Shown in pieces: positions 8,088 through 17,432 of a stretch of DNA of 64,000 nucleotides. The DNA is from an uncultured Clostridia bacterium (GTDB taxonomy: Bacteria > Bacillota > Clostridia > TANB77 > CAG-508), in assembly GCA_934178555.1 (NCBI GenBank), contig CAKPQL010000002.1, positions 1-64,000 on the forward strand, given 5' to 3'. The position numbers and the translations under genes are program-made. The notes under the pieces are model-generated. The model was not told the DNA's origin and did not search any database. It saw nothing but the letters and a program-made list of their open reading frames with translations. Each line of letters begins with the position of its first letter. The stretch's first letter is position 1.

Positions 8088-8686
8088 TTGTTACTCCTAA
8101 ATTGTTTTATTACATTTATTTTCATATAAATATCATACCAACTATATACTCTAGTAATATTTTCGTGTTCAATATCTCGGTTATATCTTGTATCATAATA
8201 CAAAACTTTAACTATTTTCACTAGTTCGTTAATTGTAGTTGGAGAGTCTTCTATCATTATATCAATTTTATTTTCTAAGATTTCCTTTACTTTAGGTGGT
8301 TTTGTAAATATAATTTTATCATATTCTATTTTATTTTTTCTTAACCAATCTAAAGTACATTCTTTTATGTTTTCATTATTTATTTTACCGTTTTCAGATG
8401 TTTTATATCGTGCGGAGATAATAAATATTTTATTTCCATCATCTCTTAGTTTTCTTATAACTTCACTCGCGAACTTTCTTGATGGTTCATTTTGTATATA
8501 GTTTAAAAAATATTCTTTTCTATAATTATTAATTGTATATTCATCCCAGCCTAATTTTCTATATTCATACAAATTAGCATTGTCAAATTCTTTTAAATTA
8601 TGTTCATAACAATATTTACTAGTAAAATCTAAAATATAATCATCATCATTTGTCAAAACTCCATCTATATCTATGCCAATATTCAT
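8084..8686 (-). CDS. HAD-like hydrolase, 5'-nucleotidase (NT5C/YqfW) type
   Basis: This 200-residue HAD-superfamily phosphatase has the motif DIDGVLTN at residues 5-12, with Asp nucleophile and acid/base Asp in DxD. Motif II is in IISAR near 94-98. The C-terminal motif IMIEDSPT carries the metal-binding Asp. The helical cap between motifs I and II is typical of deoxyribonucleotidase-like proteins. GGAGA precedes ATG 8686. It is first in a three-gene minus-strand operon with two transporters and overlaps the MFS gene by 4 nt. A role in dephosphorylating a nucleotide or sugar phosphate is likely; the exact substrate is not shown. Confidence 0.85.
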   Translation of the reverse strand: MNIGIDIDGVLTNDDDYILDFTSKYCYEHNLKEFDNANLYEYRKLGWDEYTINNYRKEYFLNYIQNEPSRKFASEVIRKLRDDGNKIFIISARYKTSENGKINNENIKECTLDWLRKNKIEYDKIIFTKPPKVKEILENKIDIMIEDSPTTINELVKIVKVLYYDTRYNRDIEHENITRVYSWYDIYMKINVIKQFRSNK

Positions 8687-8822
8687 AATATCTAGTCTCC
8701 TATATTTATTAAGTTTATTAAAATATGAACTATTATACTATAAAATAATAATAATTCATATATAATATAAAAAAAAAAAGAGGACTTAGTTCGTAATTTG
8801 TCGTTTATCCGAGCTAATAATG

Positions 8823-8853
8823 AATAATCCCCCAGCATAGCTGAGGGATTATT
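8823..8853 (-). terminator. Hairpin terminator after NAD kinase
   Basis: Read on the minus strand, AATAATCCCTCAGC pairs fully with GCTGGGGGATTATT (one T-G wobble) just after the nadK stop at 8864. On the plus strand the same pair is a C-A mismatch, which favours a minus-strand role. The tail is not a clean T run. Confidence 0.6.
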
Positions 8854-8863
8854 ATGGTGTCTG

Positions 8864-9688
8864 TTAAAAATTGTAGCCTAAGATTTTTTCACGAATAATA
8901 TTAACCTTGGAATATGTTTCTAACTCAAATTTGTTAATGTAATTTGAACCATCAAGCATAGAGATGTCAACATTTTTGATTTGCTTAGAGTCAATATCTT
9001 TAGTGATACCATCGATAATAATACTAATATTATTTGAAGGCTTTGGTACAATTGAAACCTTTGAACAAATAATTGGATTAGTGATAAAACGCTCATAAGC
9101 AGCGTTTAATATTGGTGTTGCCAGTGTACAAACTAGTTGAAAATGATTGCTAAAATCGATTGCTCCACCAGAATTCATTGAATATGCTGTGTCACCAGTA
9201 TTTGTGGCTATAATAATTCCGTTTCCAACAACATTTTGCAAAAGTTCATCATTAACATATTCTGAAAAGGAAATTTTAGAATAGTTAGATCCAACGACTA
9301 ATACTTCATTTAGTGAGTAATAGCAAAGTTTATTTCCATTAATTAAATTTACAACTACAGAAGAAACTAACATTTTTCTTGTTTTAATTTCTTTTTCGTA
9401 ACTGAAATATTTAATAAGAGTAAACACTTCATCTGCAGATAAATTTTGAAGGAAACCGAGTGTACCAGTATGAATGCCAGCATAAACCTTGGATTTGCTA
9501 AAATTAGTTGAAGTAACAGAATCTATAAAAGTTCCATCTCCACCAATTGCAATAATTAAATCGCCGTTATCTGTTTCTTGTAAAGGTTTTAGAGAGTTGT
9601 TGTTTAAGTTCCGGATTGAATTTGCTATTTGCTTACTCTTTTCGTCTGACCGTACAAATAGAGTAAAGGTTTTAATTGTATTTTCCAT
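8864..9688 (-). CDS. nadK: NAD kinase
   Basis: This enzyme phosphorylates NAD to NADP with ATP and sets the cytoplasmic NADP(H) pool. The 274-residue protein carries the diagnostic GGDGT motif at residues 49-53. Further on are GTLGFL and the conserved NE segment (SLNEVLV). A TGDTAYSMNSGG stretch lines the NAD site. ATG 9688 is chosen because AAAGGAG abuts the ATG at 9697 but lies 9 nt from this one. It stands alone with its own terminator; in many Firmicutes nadK lies near recN, which is not seen here. Confidence 0.93.
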   Translation of the reverse strand: MENTIKTFTLFVRSDEKSKQIANSIRNLNNNSLKPLQETDNGDLIIAIGGDGTFIDSVTSTNFSKSKVYAGIHTGTLGFLQNLSADEVFTLIKYFSYEKEIKTRKMLVSSVVVNLINGNKLCYYSLNEVLVVGSNYSKISFSEYVNDELLQNVVGNGIIIATNTGDTAYSMNSGGAIDFSNHFQLVCTLATPILNAAYERFITNPIICSKVSIVPKPSNNISIIIDGITKDIDSKQIKNVDISMLDGSNYINKFELETYSKVNIIREKILGYNF

Positions 9689-9883
9689 AGATACCATCTC
9701 CTTTGGGTATAGAAAATTTTGAATACCTAATTTCTAAAGCAATTTTTAATGTCAGAATTGTAACATATTTTTGCACTTAAGTCAAAAGTATACATAATTA
9801 TAAAAAAGTTTTTGTCATATATTGATATTTATTTGGAAATATAGTATCATAATTGTATCAAATTTGAGAGGAGAATTGCTTTT

Positions 9884-10921
9884 ATGGAAAAAAGTTTTAG
9901 CGAAAGTTATAAAAATGCAGGAGTAGATGTTACAGCTGGGTATAAGTCAGTAGAACTTATAAAAAAATGCGTGCAGAGTACGTATACAGATGGTGTTATA
10001 TCAGATATAGGTGGATTTGGTGGACTTTTTGCACCTAATATTAAAGGAATGAAAGAACCAATTTTAGTTTCTGGAACTGATGGAGTAGGTACAAAACTAA
10101 AATTGGCTTTTTTACTTGATAAGCATGATACAATAGGACAAGATTGTGTTGCTATGTGTGCAAATGATATAATATGCTGTGGAGCAACACCTTTGTTTTT
10201 CTTGGATTACGTAGCACTAGGTAAAAATATTCCAGAAGTTGTTGCTACGATAGTAAAAGGGGTTACAGATGGCTGCAAAATGGCAGGTTGTGCATTAGTA
10301 GGTGGAGAAACAGCAGAAATGCCTGGATTTTATCCAGTTGATGAATATGATTTAGCAGGTTTTTGTGTTGGAATAGTAGATAAAGAGAAGATAATAAATA
10401 GTGATAATATTGAAATTGGAGATAAAGTGATAGGGATTGCTTCATCAGGGGTGCACTCAAATGGATTTTCATTAGTAAGAAAAGTATTTGATGTAAATAA
10501 AGAGAAGTTAAATGAATATAGAGAAGAATTAGGAAAAACACTAGGAGAAGAATTACTTTCACCAACAAAAATATATGTTAAACCTGTATTAAAAGTGTTA
10601 GAGCAAATAAATGTAAAAGGTATATCTCATGTGACAGGTGGAGGTTTCTATGAAAACTTACCAAGAATGTTAAATGATAAAGTGGCTTTAAATATAAATA
10701 AAAATTCATATGAACTACCAGCAATATTCAAATTAATACAAAAAGAAGGAAATATTCCTGAAAGAGATATGTACAATACTTTTAATATGGGGATTGGAAT
10801 GGCAATAATTGTATCAAAAGACGAAGTACAAAAAACATTAGACATATTAAAAGAAGAAGGCGAAACAGCATATGAAATAGGAGAAGTTGTTGAAGGAAAT
10901 AAAGAGATAAATATAAAATAA
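9884..10921 (+). CDS. purM: Phosphoribosylformylglycinamidine cyclo-ligase (AIR synthetase)
   Basis: PurM closes the imidazole ring in step 5 of purine synthesis, turning FGAM plus ATP into AIR. The 345-residue protein has the family's ATP-binding signature SGTDGVGTK (63-71). GGETAEMPG and the HVTGGGFYENLPR segment are further family hallmarks. It is the first gene of purM-purL-purB, which run in pathway proximity; PurL makes its substrate. A GAGAGGAGA site lies upstream of ATG 9884. I found no guanine riboswitch in the 190-nt leader. Confidence 0.96.
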   Translation: MEKSFSESYKNAGVDVTAGYKSVELIKKCVQSTYTDGVISDIGGFGGLFAPNIKGMKEPILVSGTDGVGTKLKLAFLLDKHDTIGQDCVAMCANDIICCGATPLFFLDYVALGKNIPEVVATIVKGVTDGCKMAGCALVGGETAEMPGFYPVDEYDLAGFCVGIVDKEKIINSDNIEIGDKVIGIASSGVHSNGFSLVRKVFDVNKEKLNEYREELGKTLGEELLSPTKIYVKPVLKVLEQINVKGISHVTGGGFYENLPRMLNDKVALNINKNSYELPAIFKLIQKEGNIPERDMYNTFNMGIGMAIIVSKDEVQKTLDILKEEGETAYEIGEVVEGNKEINIK

Positions 10922-10937
10922 ATGTAGGAGGTAAAAT

Positions 10938-13900
10938 ATGTCTGTAAAGAGAATATACGTACAAAAAAAGAAAAATTTTGATATAGAAGCAAAGGGTATG
11001 CTTGCGGATTTAAAAGAAAATCTTTTAATTAATAATCTAGAAGATGTTGTTATATTAAATAGATATGATGTATCTGGAATATCCGATGAAACATTTGAAA
11101 AGGCGAAGACAACAATATTTTCAGAACCACAAGTAGATATTTGTTTTGAAGAAGAATATCCGTTTGAAAAAAATGATACAGTAATTGGAATAGAATATTT
11201 GCCAGGACAATTTGACCAAAGAGCAAATTCATTATCAGAATGCTTACAAATAATAACTGAAGGTATAAGACCTATTGCTAAAACTGCTAAAATATATGTG
11301 TTAAAAGGAAATTTATCTAATGAAGAAATTGATAAAATAAAATCATACTTAATAAATCCGGTAGATTCTAGAGAGTGTTTGTTAGAAAAACCGGAAACAC
11401 TAGAACAAGAAGTAAATGTACCAGAAGAAGTTGCCACAATAGATGGATTTATTAGTATGACAAAAGAAGATGCAGAAAAATTTTATAAGAAATATGGATT
11501 TGCAATGGATTTAGAGGATTTAGAATTTTGTCAAAATTATTTTAGAGATATAGAAAAAAGAGATCCTACAATTACAGAAATGAAAATGATAGATACATAT
11601 TGGTCAGATCATTGCCGCCACACAACTTTTTTGACAAAATTAGAAGTGCTAGATATAAAATGGGAGTTATTAAAAAAAGTATATGAAGATTATCTTGCAT
11701 CAAGAAAATTTGTGTATGAAGATAGAAAAAAGAATATATGCTTAATGGATGTTGCAACAATTGCAGCAAAAGAATTAAAGAAAAGAGGAGTTCTAAAGGA
11801 TTTAGATGAATCAGAAGAAATAAATGCTTGTAGCATAAAAGCAAATATACTAGTAGATGGAAAAGAAGAAGAATACCTAATAATGTTTAAAAACGAAACA
11901 CATAACCATCCAACAGAAATAGAACCTTTTGGAGGAGCTGCAACATGCTTAGGTGGAGCAATACGTGATCCGTTATCAGGAAGAGTATATGTATATCAAG
12001 CAATGAGAGTAACAGGATGTGGAGACCCAACAGTTCCAGTAGAAAAAACAATGCCACATAAATTGCCACAAAGAAAATTAACGAATGAGGCTGCTAGAGG
12101 ATATAGTTCTTATGGAAATCAAATAGGCCTTGCAACAGGGCAAGTTGCAGAAATATATCATCCAGGATATGTTGCAAAGAGACTAGAAATAGGTGCATTA
12201 GTTGGAGCTGCACCAAGTAAAAATGTAGTAAGACAAAGACCAATTCCAGGAGATATAGTAGTGCTAATTGGTGGAAAAACTGGTAGAGATGGTTGTGGAG
12301 GAGCAACAGGTTCATCAAAAGCACACAATAGTGAATCATTAGTAAATTGTGGAGCAGAAGTTCAAAAAGGTAATGCTTTAGAAGAAAGAAAAATACAGAG
12401 ATTATTTAGAAATGAAGAAGTTACAAAATTGATAAAAAGATGTAATGACTTTGGCGCAGGTGGAGTATCTGTAGCAATAGGAGAATTAGCAGATGGATTA
12501 GAAATAAATCTAGATGCAGTGCCAAAAAAATATGAAGGATTAGATGGAACAGAACTTGCAATATCAGAATCACAAGAAAGAATGGCTGTCGTTGTAGCAA
12601 AAGAAAATGTAGATAAATTTATAAAATTAGCTGAAGATGAAAATATAGAATCAACAATAGTTGCAAAAGTAGTAGAAAACCCAAGAGTAACTATGTTTTG
12701 GAATGGTAAAAAAATAGTTGATATAAGCCGTGAATTTTTAGATACAAATGGAGCTACTAAAAATGCTAAAGTAGAAATAGTTTCTCCTGATTTTGATGCT
12801 TTGAAAAAAGATAATGAGGAAATGAAAGAACATACAAAGGATGTTGTTAGTGCTTGGGAAAAAACATTATCAAACTTAAATGTATGCTCACAAAAAGGAT
12901 TAGTAGAAAGATTTGATAGCACAATAGGTGCTGGTACTGTTATGATGCCTTTTGGTGGTAAATATCAATTAACACCATCAGATGCAATGGTAGCAACTAT
13001 ACCAACATTAAAAGGATATACAAGTGCTGGTACTGTTATGTCTTATGGATATAATCCATTTATATCTACATGGAGTCCATTTCATGGGGCAGTAATGGCA
13101 GTAGTAGAATCAGTTGCTAAATATGTTGCAGTAGGTGGAGATTATAAAAAAGCATGGTTAACATTACAAGAATATTTTGAAAAATTAAATGATGTTCCAA
13201 CAAGATGGGGAAAACCGATGGCGGCATTACTTGGAGCATATTATGCACAAGAAAAATTACAAATTGCAGCTATTGGTGGAAAAGACAGTATGTCTGGTTC
13301 ATACAATGAATTAGATGTACCACCAACACTTGTATCATTCTGTTTGGGAACAATAGATACAAATAATGTGGTATCAAATGAATTTAAAAATACAAATTCA
13401 AAAGTTATGATATTAAATACAAAGATGACAGATGAATATTTACCAGATTTTGAAGATTTGAAAGAAAATTTTGAATTGATACACAAATTAGTAAATGATA
13501 AAAAAGTTTTGGCAGTATCTGTAGTAAAACCTGGAGGAGTATCAGAAACAATAACAAAAATGTGTATGGGAAACAAAATAGGGTTTGAATTGATAAACAA
13601 TGATGTAGAATTATTTAGACCTATGTATGGTAGCTTTATTGTTGAATTAAAAGAAGATGTAGATGTTACAAAATTTGTTGAATTAGGAAAAACAATTGCC
13701 GAAAAACAAATAATAATAAAAGAAAATAAATTAGACCTAGAAGAATTAATAGAAATTTGGAAAGAACCACTTGAAAAAGTATTTCCAACAAATGCTAAAA
13801 GCAGCTTTACAGAAATTCAAACTTTAAATAGTAATAAAACATGTAATATTGTTGCACATACAAAATTTGCAGCTCCTAGAGTATACATACCAACATTTCC

Positions 13901-14669
13901 AGGAACAAATTGTGAATATGATTTAACTAAAGCGTTTGAGGATGCTGGTGGAATAGTTTCAACATCAATATTTAAAAATTTAAGACCAGAAAATATAGAA
14001 GAGTCAATAAATAAAATAGCAGAAGAAATAGAAAAAGCACAAATAATAATGATACCAGGAGGTTTTAGTGCAGGAGATGAGCCAGATGGTTCTGGTAAAT
14101 TTATAGGTGTAGTCTTTAGAAATCCGAAAATAATGAATGCAATACATAAACATTTATATGAAAACGATGGATTGATGTTAGGTATTTGTAATGGATTCCA
14201 AGCATTAATAAAATTAGGACTTGTACCTTATGGGAAGATAGTAGAACCAAATGCTGATATGCCAACTTTAACATTTAATACAATAGCAAGACATCAATCA
14301 ATGATGGTAAAAACAAAAGTAGTATCAAAACTTTCACCATGGTTTAATAAAGTGAATTTGGGAGATGAATTTATAATTCCAATATCACATGGAGAAGGAA
14401 GATTTATGGCAAGTAAAGAGGTAGTTGACCAATTAATAAAAAACGGACAAATAGCAACACAGTATGTAGATTTAGAAGGAAATGCAACATATGATATTGC
14501 TTACAATCCTAATAATTCAATCTATGCAATAGAAGGAATAACAAGCCCAGATGGAAGAATATTAGGAAAGATGGGACATTCAGAAAGAGCATACAGAAAT
14601 ATAGTAAAAAATATTCCAGGGAACAAAGATCAGAAAATTTTCGAGTCAGGAATAGAATATTTTAAATAG
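10938..14669 (+). CDS. purL: Phosphoribosylformylglycinamidine synthase, single-chain
   Basis: PurL makes FGAM from FGAR, glutamine and ATP (step 4). At 1243 residues this is the large fused form. An N-terminal PurS-like domain (1-~150) comes first, then a linker with SDHCRHTTF near 229. Two AIR-synthase-like halves follow, with THNHPTEIEPFGGA near 325. A C-terminal class I glutaminase (~970-1243) has the nucleophile in GICNGFQ and the His-Glu pair in SHGEGRF. An AGGAGG site precedes ATG 10938, 16 nt after purM. Typical Clostridia and Bacteroidetes carry this form; Bacilli instead split it into PurS/Q/L. Confidence 0.96.
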   Translation: MSVKRIYVQKKKNFDIEAKGMLADLKENLLINNLEDVVILNRYDVSGISDETFEKAKTTIFSEPQVDICFEEEYPFEKNDTVIGIEYLPGQFDQRANSLSECLQIITEGIRPIAKTAKIYVLKGNLSNEEIDKIKSYLINPVDSRECLLEKPETLEQEVNVPEEVATIDGFISMTKEDAEKFYKKYGFAMDLEDLEFCQNYFRDIEKRDPTITEMKMIDTYWSDHCRHTTFLTKLEVLDIKWELLKKVYEDYLASRKFVYEDRKKNICLMDVATIAAKELKKRGVLKDLDESEEINACSIKANILVDGKEEEYLIMFKNETHNHPTEIEPFGGAATCLGGAIRDPLSGRVYVYQAMRVTGCGDPTVPVEKTMPHKLPQRKLTNEAARGYSSYGNQIGLATGQVAEIYHPGYVAKRLEIGALVGAAPSKNVVRQRPIPGDIVVLIGGKTGRDGCGGATGSSKAHNSESLVNCGAEVQKGNALEERKIQRLFRNEEVTKLIKRCNDFGAGGVSVAIGELADGLEINLDAVPKKYEGLDGTELAISESQERMAVVVAKENVDKFIKLAEDENIESTIVAKVVENPRVTMFWNGKKIVDISREFLDTNGATKNAKVEIVSPDFDALKKDNEEMKEHTKDVVSAWEKTLSNLNVCSQKGLVERFDSTIGAGTVMMPFGGKYQLTPSDAMVATIPTLKGYTSAGTVMSYGYNPFISTWSPFHGAVMAVVESVAKYVAVGGDYKKAWLTLQEYFEKLNDVPTRWGKPMAALLGAYYAQEKLQIAAIGGKDSMSGSYNELDVPPTLVSFCLGTIDTNNVVSNEFKNTNSKVMILNTKMTDEYLPDFEDLKENFELIHKLVNDKKVLAVSVVKPGGVSETITKMCMGNKIGFELINNDVELFRPMYGSFIVELKEDVDVTKFVELGKTIAEKQIIIKENKLDLEELIEIWKEPLEKVFPTNAKSSFTEIQTLNSNKTCNIVAHTKFAAPRVYIPTFPGTNCEYDLTKAFEDAGGIVSTSIFKNLRPENIEESINKIAEEIEKAQIIMIPGGFSAGDEPDGSGKFIGVVFRNPKIMNAIHKHLYENDGLMLGICNGFQALIKLGLVPYGKIVEPNADMPTLTFNTIARHQSMMVKTKVVSKLSPWFNKVNLGDEFIIPISHGEGRFMASKEVVDQLIKNGQIATQYVDLEGNATYDIAYNPNNSIYAIEGITSPDGRILGKMGHSERAYRNIVKNIPGNKDQKIFESGIEYFK

Positions 14670-14680
14670 GAGGAAATAAA

Positions 14681-16114
14681 ATGAACAACGAAATTTATGT
14701 AACACCTTTATCAGGTAGATATGCAAGCAAGGAAATGAATAAACTATGGTCAAGTGACACAAAATATTCAACATGGAGAAAACTATGGGTAGCATTGGCA
14801 AAAACAGAGCAAGAATTAGGAATAAATATAACAGATGAGCAAATAAAAGAAATGGAAGCAAATATTGAGAATATAGATTATGATGTAGTTTCTGCAAGAG
14901 AAAAAGAATGTAGACATGATGTAATGGCACATGTATACGAATTTGGTACAAAATGTCCACATGCAAAACCTATAATACATTTAGGGGCAACATCTTGTTT
15001 TGTTACAGATAATACAGATGTAATATTAATGACAGAAGGATTGAAATTAATAAAACAAAAATTGTTAGTTGTAATAAACAACTTAAAAGAATTTGCACTT
15101 AAAAATAAAGGTGTAACATGTTTAGGGTATACACATTTTCAACCAGCGCAACTTACAACTGTAGGTAAAAGAGCAACACTATGGTTACAAGATTTGTTAG
15201 AAGATTTAGAAGAATTAGAATTTGTAGAAAGCCATATGAAATTATTAGGATGTAAAGGTACAACAGGAACGACAGAGAGTTTTATGAAATTATTTAAAGA
15301 TGAAGAAAAAGTAAAACAAATAGATAAAAAAATAGCAGAAAAAATGAACTTTGATAAAGTATTTGCGGTATCAGGTCAAACATATACAAGGAAACTAGAC
15401 TCAAGAGTATTAAATGTTTTATCTAGTATTGCTCAAAGTGCATCAAAATTCGCTAACGATATGAGATTATTGCAACATGAAAAAGAATTAGAAGAGCCAT
15501 TCGAAAAAGGACAAATTGGTTCATCTGCAATGGCATATAAAAGAAATCCAATGAGAAGTGAAAGAATTAACTCATTATCAAGACATGTAATAGCTTGTGC
15601 TTTTGATCCTGCCGTAACTGCAGCAACACAATGGTTAGAAAGAACGTTAGATGACTCTGCAAATAAAAGAATATGTGTGCCAGAAAGCTTTTTGGCAACA
15701 GATGCAATATTAATATTATATGGAAATATTACACAAAATATAGTAGTATATGAGAATGTAATAAAAACAAATATGATGCAAGAATTACCTTTTATGGGAA
15801 CAGAAGAGATATTGATGAATGCTGTATTAAAAGGTGGAGATAGACAAGAATTACATGAAAAAATAAGAGTATACTCAATGGAAGCGGGAAAAGAAGTAAA
15901 AGAATATGGTAGACCAAATGATTTAGTAAAAAGAATTGCAAAAGATGAATCTTTTGGATTAACAGAAGAAGAAATATTGAAAATATTAAATCCAGATAAT
16001 TTATGTGGAAGAGCAAAAAATCAAGTTGTTGATTTTGTTGAAGAACATGTTAATCCAGTTTTAAATAAATATAGTGATTTATTAAATAATGTCAATTTAG
16101 AGGTAAACGTATAA
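14681..16114 (+). CDS. purB: Adenylosuccinate lyase
   Basis: PurB cleaves fumarate from SAICAR and from adenylosuccinate, acting twice in purine synthesis. The protein has 477 residues. The fumarase/aspartase superfamily signature is GSSAMAYKRNP (near 284-294), holding the catalytic Ser loop. HLGATSCFVTDNTD carries a conserved substrate-binding region, and THFQPAQ is another family segment. It starts 11 nt after purL with TAGGAGGA upstream, so it is in the same operon. The length matches the longer clade of PurB. Confidence 0.95.
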   Translation: MNNEIYVTPLSGRYASKEMNKLWSSDTKYSTWRKLWVALAKTEQELGINITDEQIKEMEANIENIDYDVVSAREKECRHDVMAHVYEFGTKCPHAKPIIHLGATSCFVTDNTDVILMTEGLKLIKQKLLVVINNLKEFALKNKGVTCLGYTHFQPAQLTTVGKRATLWLQDLLEDLEELEFVESHMKLLGCKGTTGTTESFMKLFKDEEKVKQIDKKIAEKMNFDKVFAVSGQTYTRKLDSRVLNVLSSIAQSASKFANDMRLLQHEKELEEPFEKGQIGSSAMAYKRNPMRSERINSLSRHVIACAFDPAVTAATQWLERTLDDSANKRICVPESFLATDAILILYGNITQNIVVYENVIKTNMMQELPFMGTEEILMNAVLKGGDRQELHEKIRVYSMEAGKEVKEYGRPNDLVKRIAKDESFGLTEEEILKILNPDNLCGRAKNQVVDFVEEHVNPVLNKYSDLLNNVNLEVNV

Positions 16115-16169
16115 TTGTAATATATTATGAAAAATATGTATAGAAATTAAGTAGATTGGAGAGATTGAG

Positions 16170-16943
16170 TTGAATATATTAATAATAGGTGATATTGTTG
16201 GAGAAATTGGTGTAAAAAAAGCCAAGGAGACAATAAATAAAATATCTCAAAGTACAAAAGTAGATTTTGTAATAGCTAATGCGGAAAATTCGGCAGAAGG
16301 AATGGGAATAACTACTAGCATCTATAAAGATCTAATTTCAAATGGCGTAAATGTTATAACAATGGGAAATCATACATGGGGAAAAAAAGATATATTCAAT
16401 ATAATAGATAATAAGGAAATAATTAGACCAGCAAACTATCCAGAAGGTGTTCAAGGAAAAGGATATAATATATATGAATGTAAAGGTAAAAAAATAGCTG
16501 TAATAAATCTAATTGGTAGAGTAGATATGAATGTATTATCTGAAAATCCATTTTTAATAGTAGAGAAAATAATAAATAAAATAAAAGATAAAGTAGATAT
16601 AATAATAGTAGATTTTCATGCAGAAGCAACAGCGGAGAAAATTGCAATGGGATATTTTTTAGATGGAAAAGTAACATGTGTTTATGGTACACATACACAT
16701 GTACAAACAGCAGATGAAACAATATTAGAAAATGGAACTGCATATATTACAGATATAGGAATGACGGGACCTAAAAAATCGGTTATTGGTATGGAAGTAG
16801 AAGCTTCAATAAAGAGATTTGTAACATCACTACCAGAAAGATATAAAGTAAGTAGTGATAAAAAAACTATTTGCAATGGTTGTTTAATTAAAATAAATGA
16901 TGATAATTGTAGAGTAGATGAAATAAACAGAGTTAATATGTAA
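16170..16943 (+). CDS. ymdB: YmdB-like metallophosphoesterase (TIGR00282)
   Basis: This 257-residue calcineurin-like phosphoesterase is related to Bacillus YmdB, a 2',3'-cyclic-nucleotide phosphodiesterase tied to sporulation and biofilm choice. Metal-binding motifs are visible: GDIVG at the start, AENSAEG, GNHTWGKKD with the NH pair, DFHAEATAEK, and GTHTHVQTAD. The start is TTG 16170, supported by TGGAGAG upstream and by the family N-terminus (NILIIGDIVG). It is followed by spoVS, an arrangement often seen in Clostridia. The function in this organism is inferred from family. Confidence 0.9.
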   Translation: MNILIIGDIVGEIGVKKAKETINKISQSTKVDFVIANAENSAEGMGITTSIYKDLISNGVNVITMGNHTWGKKDIFNIIDNKEIIRPANYPEGVQGKGYNIYECKGKKIAVINLIGRVDMNVLSENPFLIVEKIINKIKDKVDIIIVDFHAEATAEKIAMGYFLDGKVTCVYGTHTHVQTADETILENGTAYITDIGMTGPKKSVIGMEVEASIKRFVTSLPERYKVSSDKKTICNGCLIKINDDNCRVDEINRVNM

Positions 16944-17079
16944 AAAAATGGAAACTTTTATCACTTTTTGCGATGAAAAAATAATAAAAATTGGAAAAAT
17001 ATATAGACAATTAAAATAAAATATAATATAAATATGTTTGTAACAAATGAAACAAAATTTTAAATTTAGGAGGCAAAAA

Positions 17080-17343
17080 ATGGAAGTTTTAAAAATTTCA
17101 TCAAAATCAAATCCAAATTCAGTAGCAGGAGCAATTGCAGGATTAGTAAAAGAAAGTAACAAGGCAGAAATGCAAGCTATTGGAGCTGGAGCATTAAACC
17201 AAGCTGTAAAAGCTGTAGCAATAGCTAGAGGATTCGTTGCACCAACAGGTGTAGATTTAGTTTGTATACCAGCATTTGCTGATGTACAAGTAGAAGGGGA
17301 AAATAGAACAGGAATAAAGCTTATAATAGAAGCAAGACCTTAG
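17080..17343 (+). CDS. spoVS: Stage V sporulation protein S
   Basis: This 87-residue Alba-fold protein matches the usual SpoVS length (about 86) and start (MEVLKISSKSNPNSVAGAI). It is Ala-rich and highly conserved. In Bacillus it affects spore coat assembly and septation. ATG 17080 is chosen over an upstream in-frame ATG because TTAGGAGG lies about 7 nt before it and because of family length. Its presence suggests a sporulation-derived genome, although SpoVS also occurs in non-spore-formers. It has its own terminator. Confidence 0.95.
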   Translation: MEVLKISSKSNPNSVAGAIAGLVKESNKAEMQAIGAGALNQAVKAVAIARGFVAPTGVDLVCIPAFADVQVEGENRTGIKLIIEARP

Positions 17344-17369
17344 TCTGTTTTTACATATAATAAATTGAT

Positions 17370-17400
17370 GGGGGCTACCACTTGAGGTATGCCCTTTTTT
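17370..17400 (+). terminator. Terminator after spoVS
   Basis: GGGC-TACC pairs with GGTA-TGCCC (one bulged base) around ACTTGA, followed by six T. Confidence 0.8.
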
Positions 17401-17432
17401 GTGATATATTTGTTGGAGCAAAGGAGAGTGTT

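Noticed and set aside
9698..9883. Possible guanine/purine riboswitch before purM
   Set aside because: The leader lacks the conserved purine-riboswitch loops and stem order. Only weak promoter-like boxes were seen.
10263..10568. Leu/His-rich minus-strand frames within purM, purL and other genes
   Set aside because: These are antisense shadows of A+T-rich coding sequence, without ribosome binding sites or family features.
17382..17432. Upstream in-frame start for the peptide-binding protein
   Set aside because: It falls in the spoVS terminator and adds residues unlike a signal sequence. ATG 17433 has the proper ribosome binding site.
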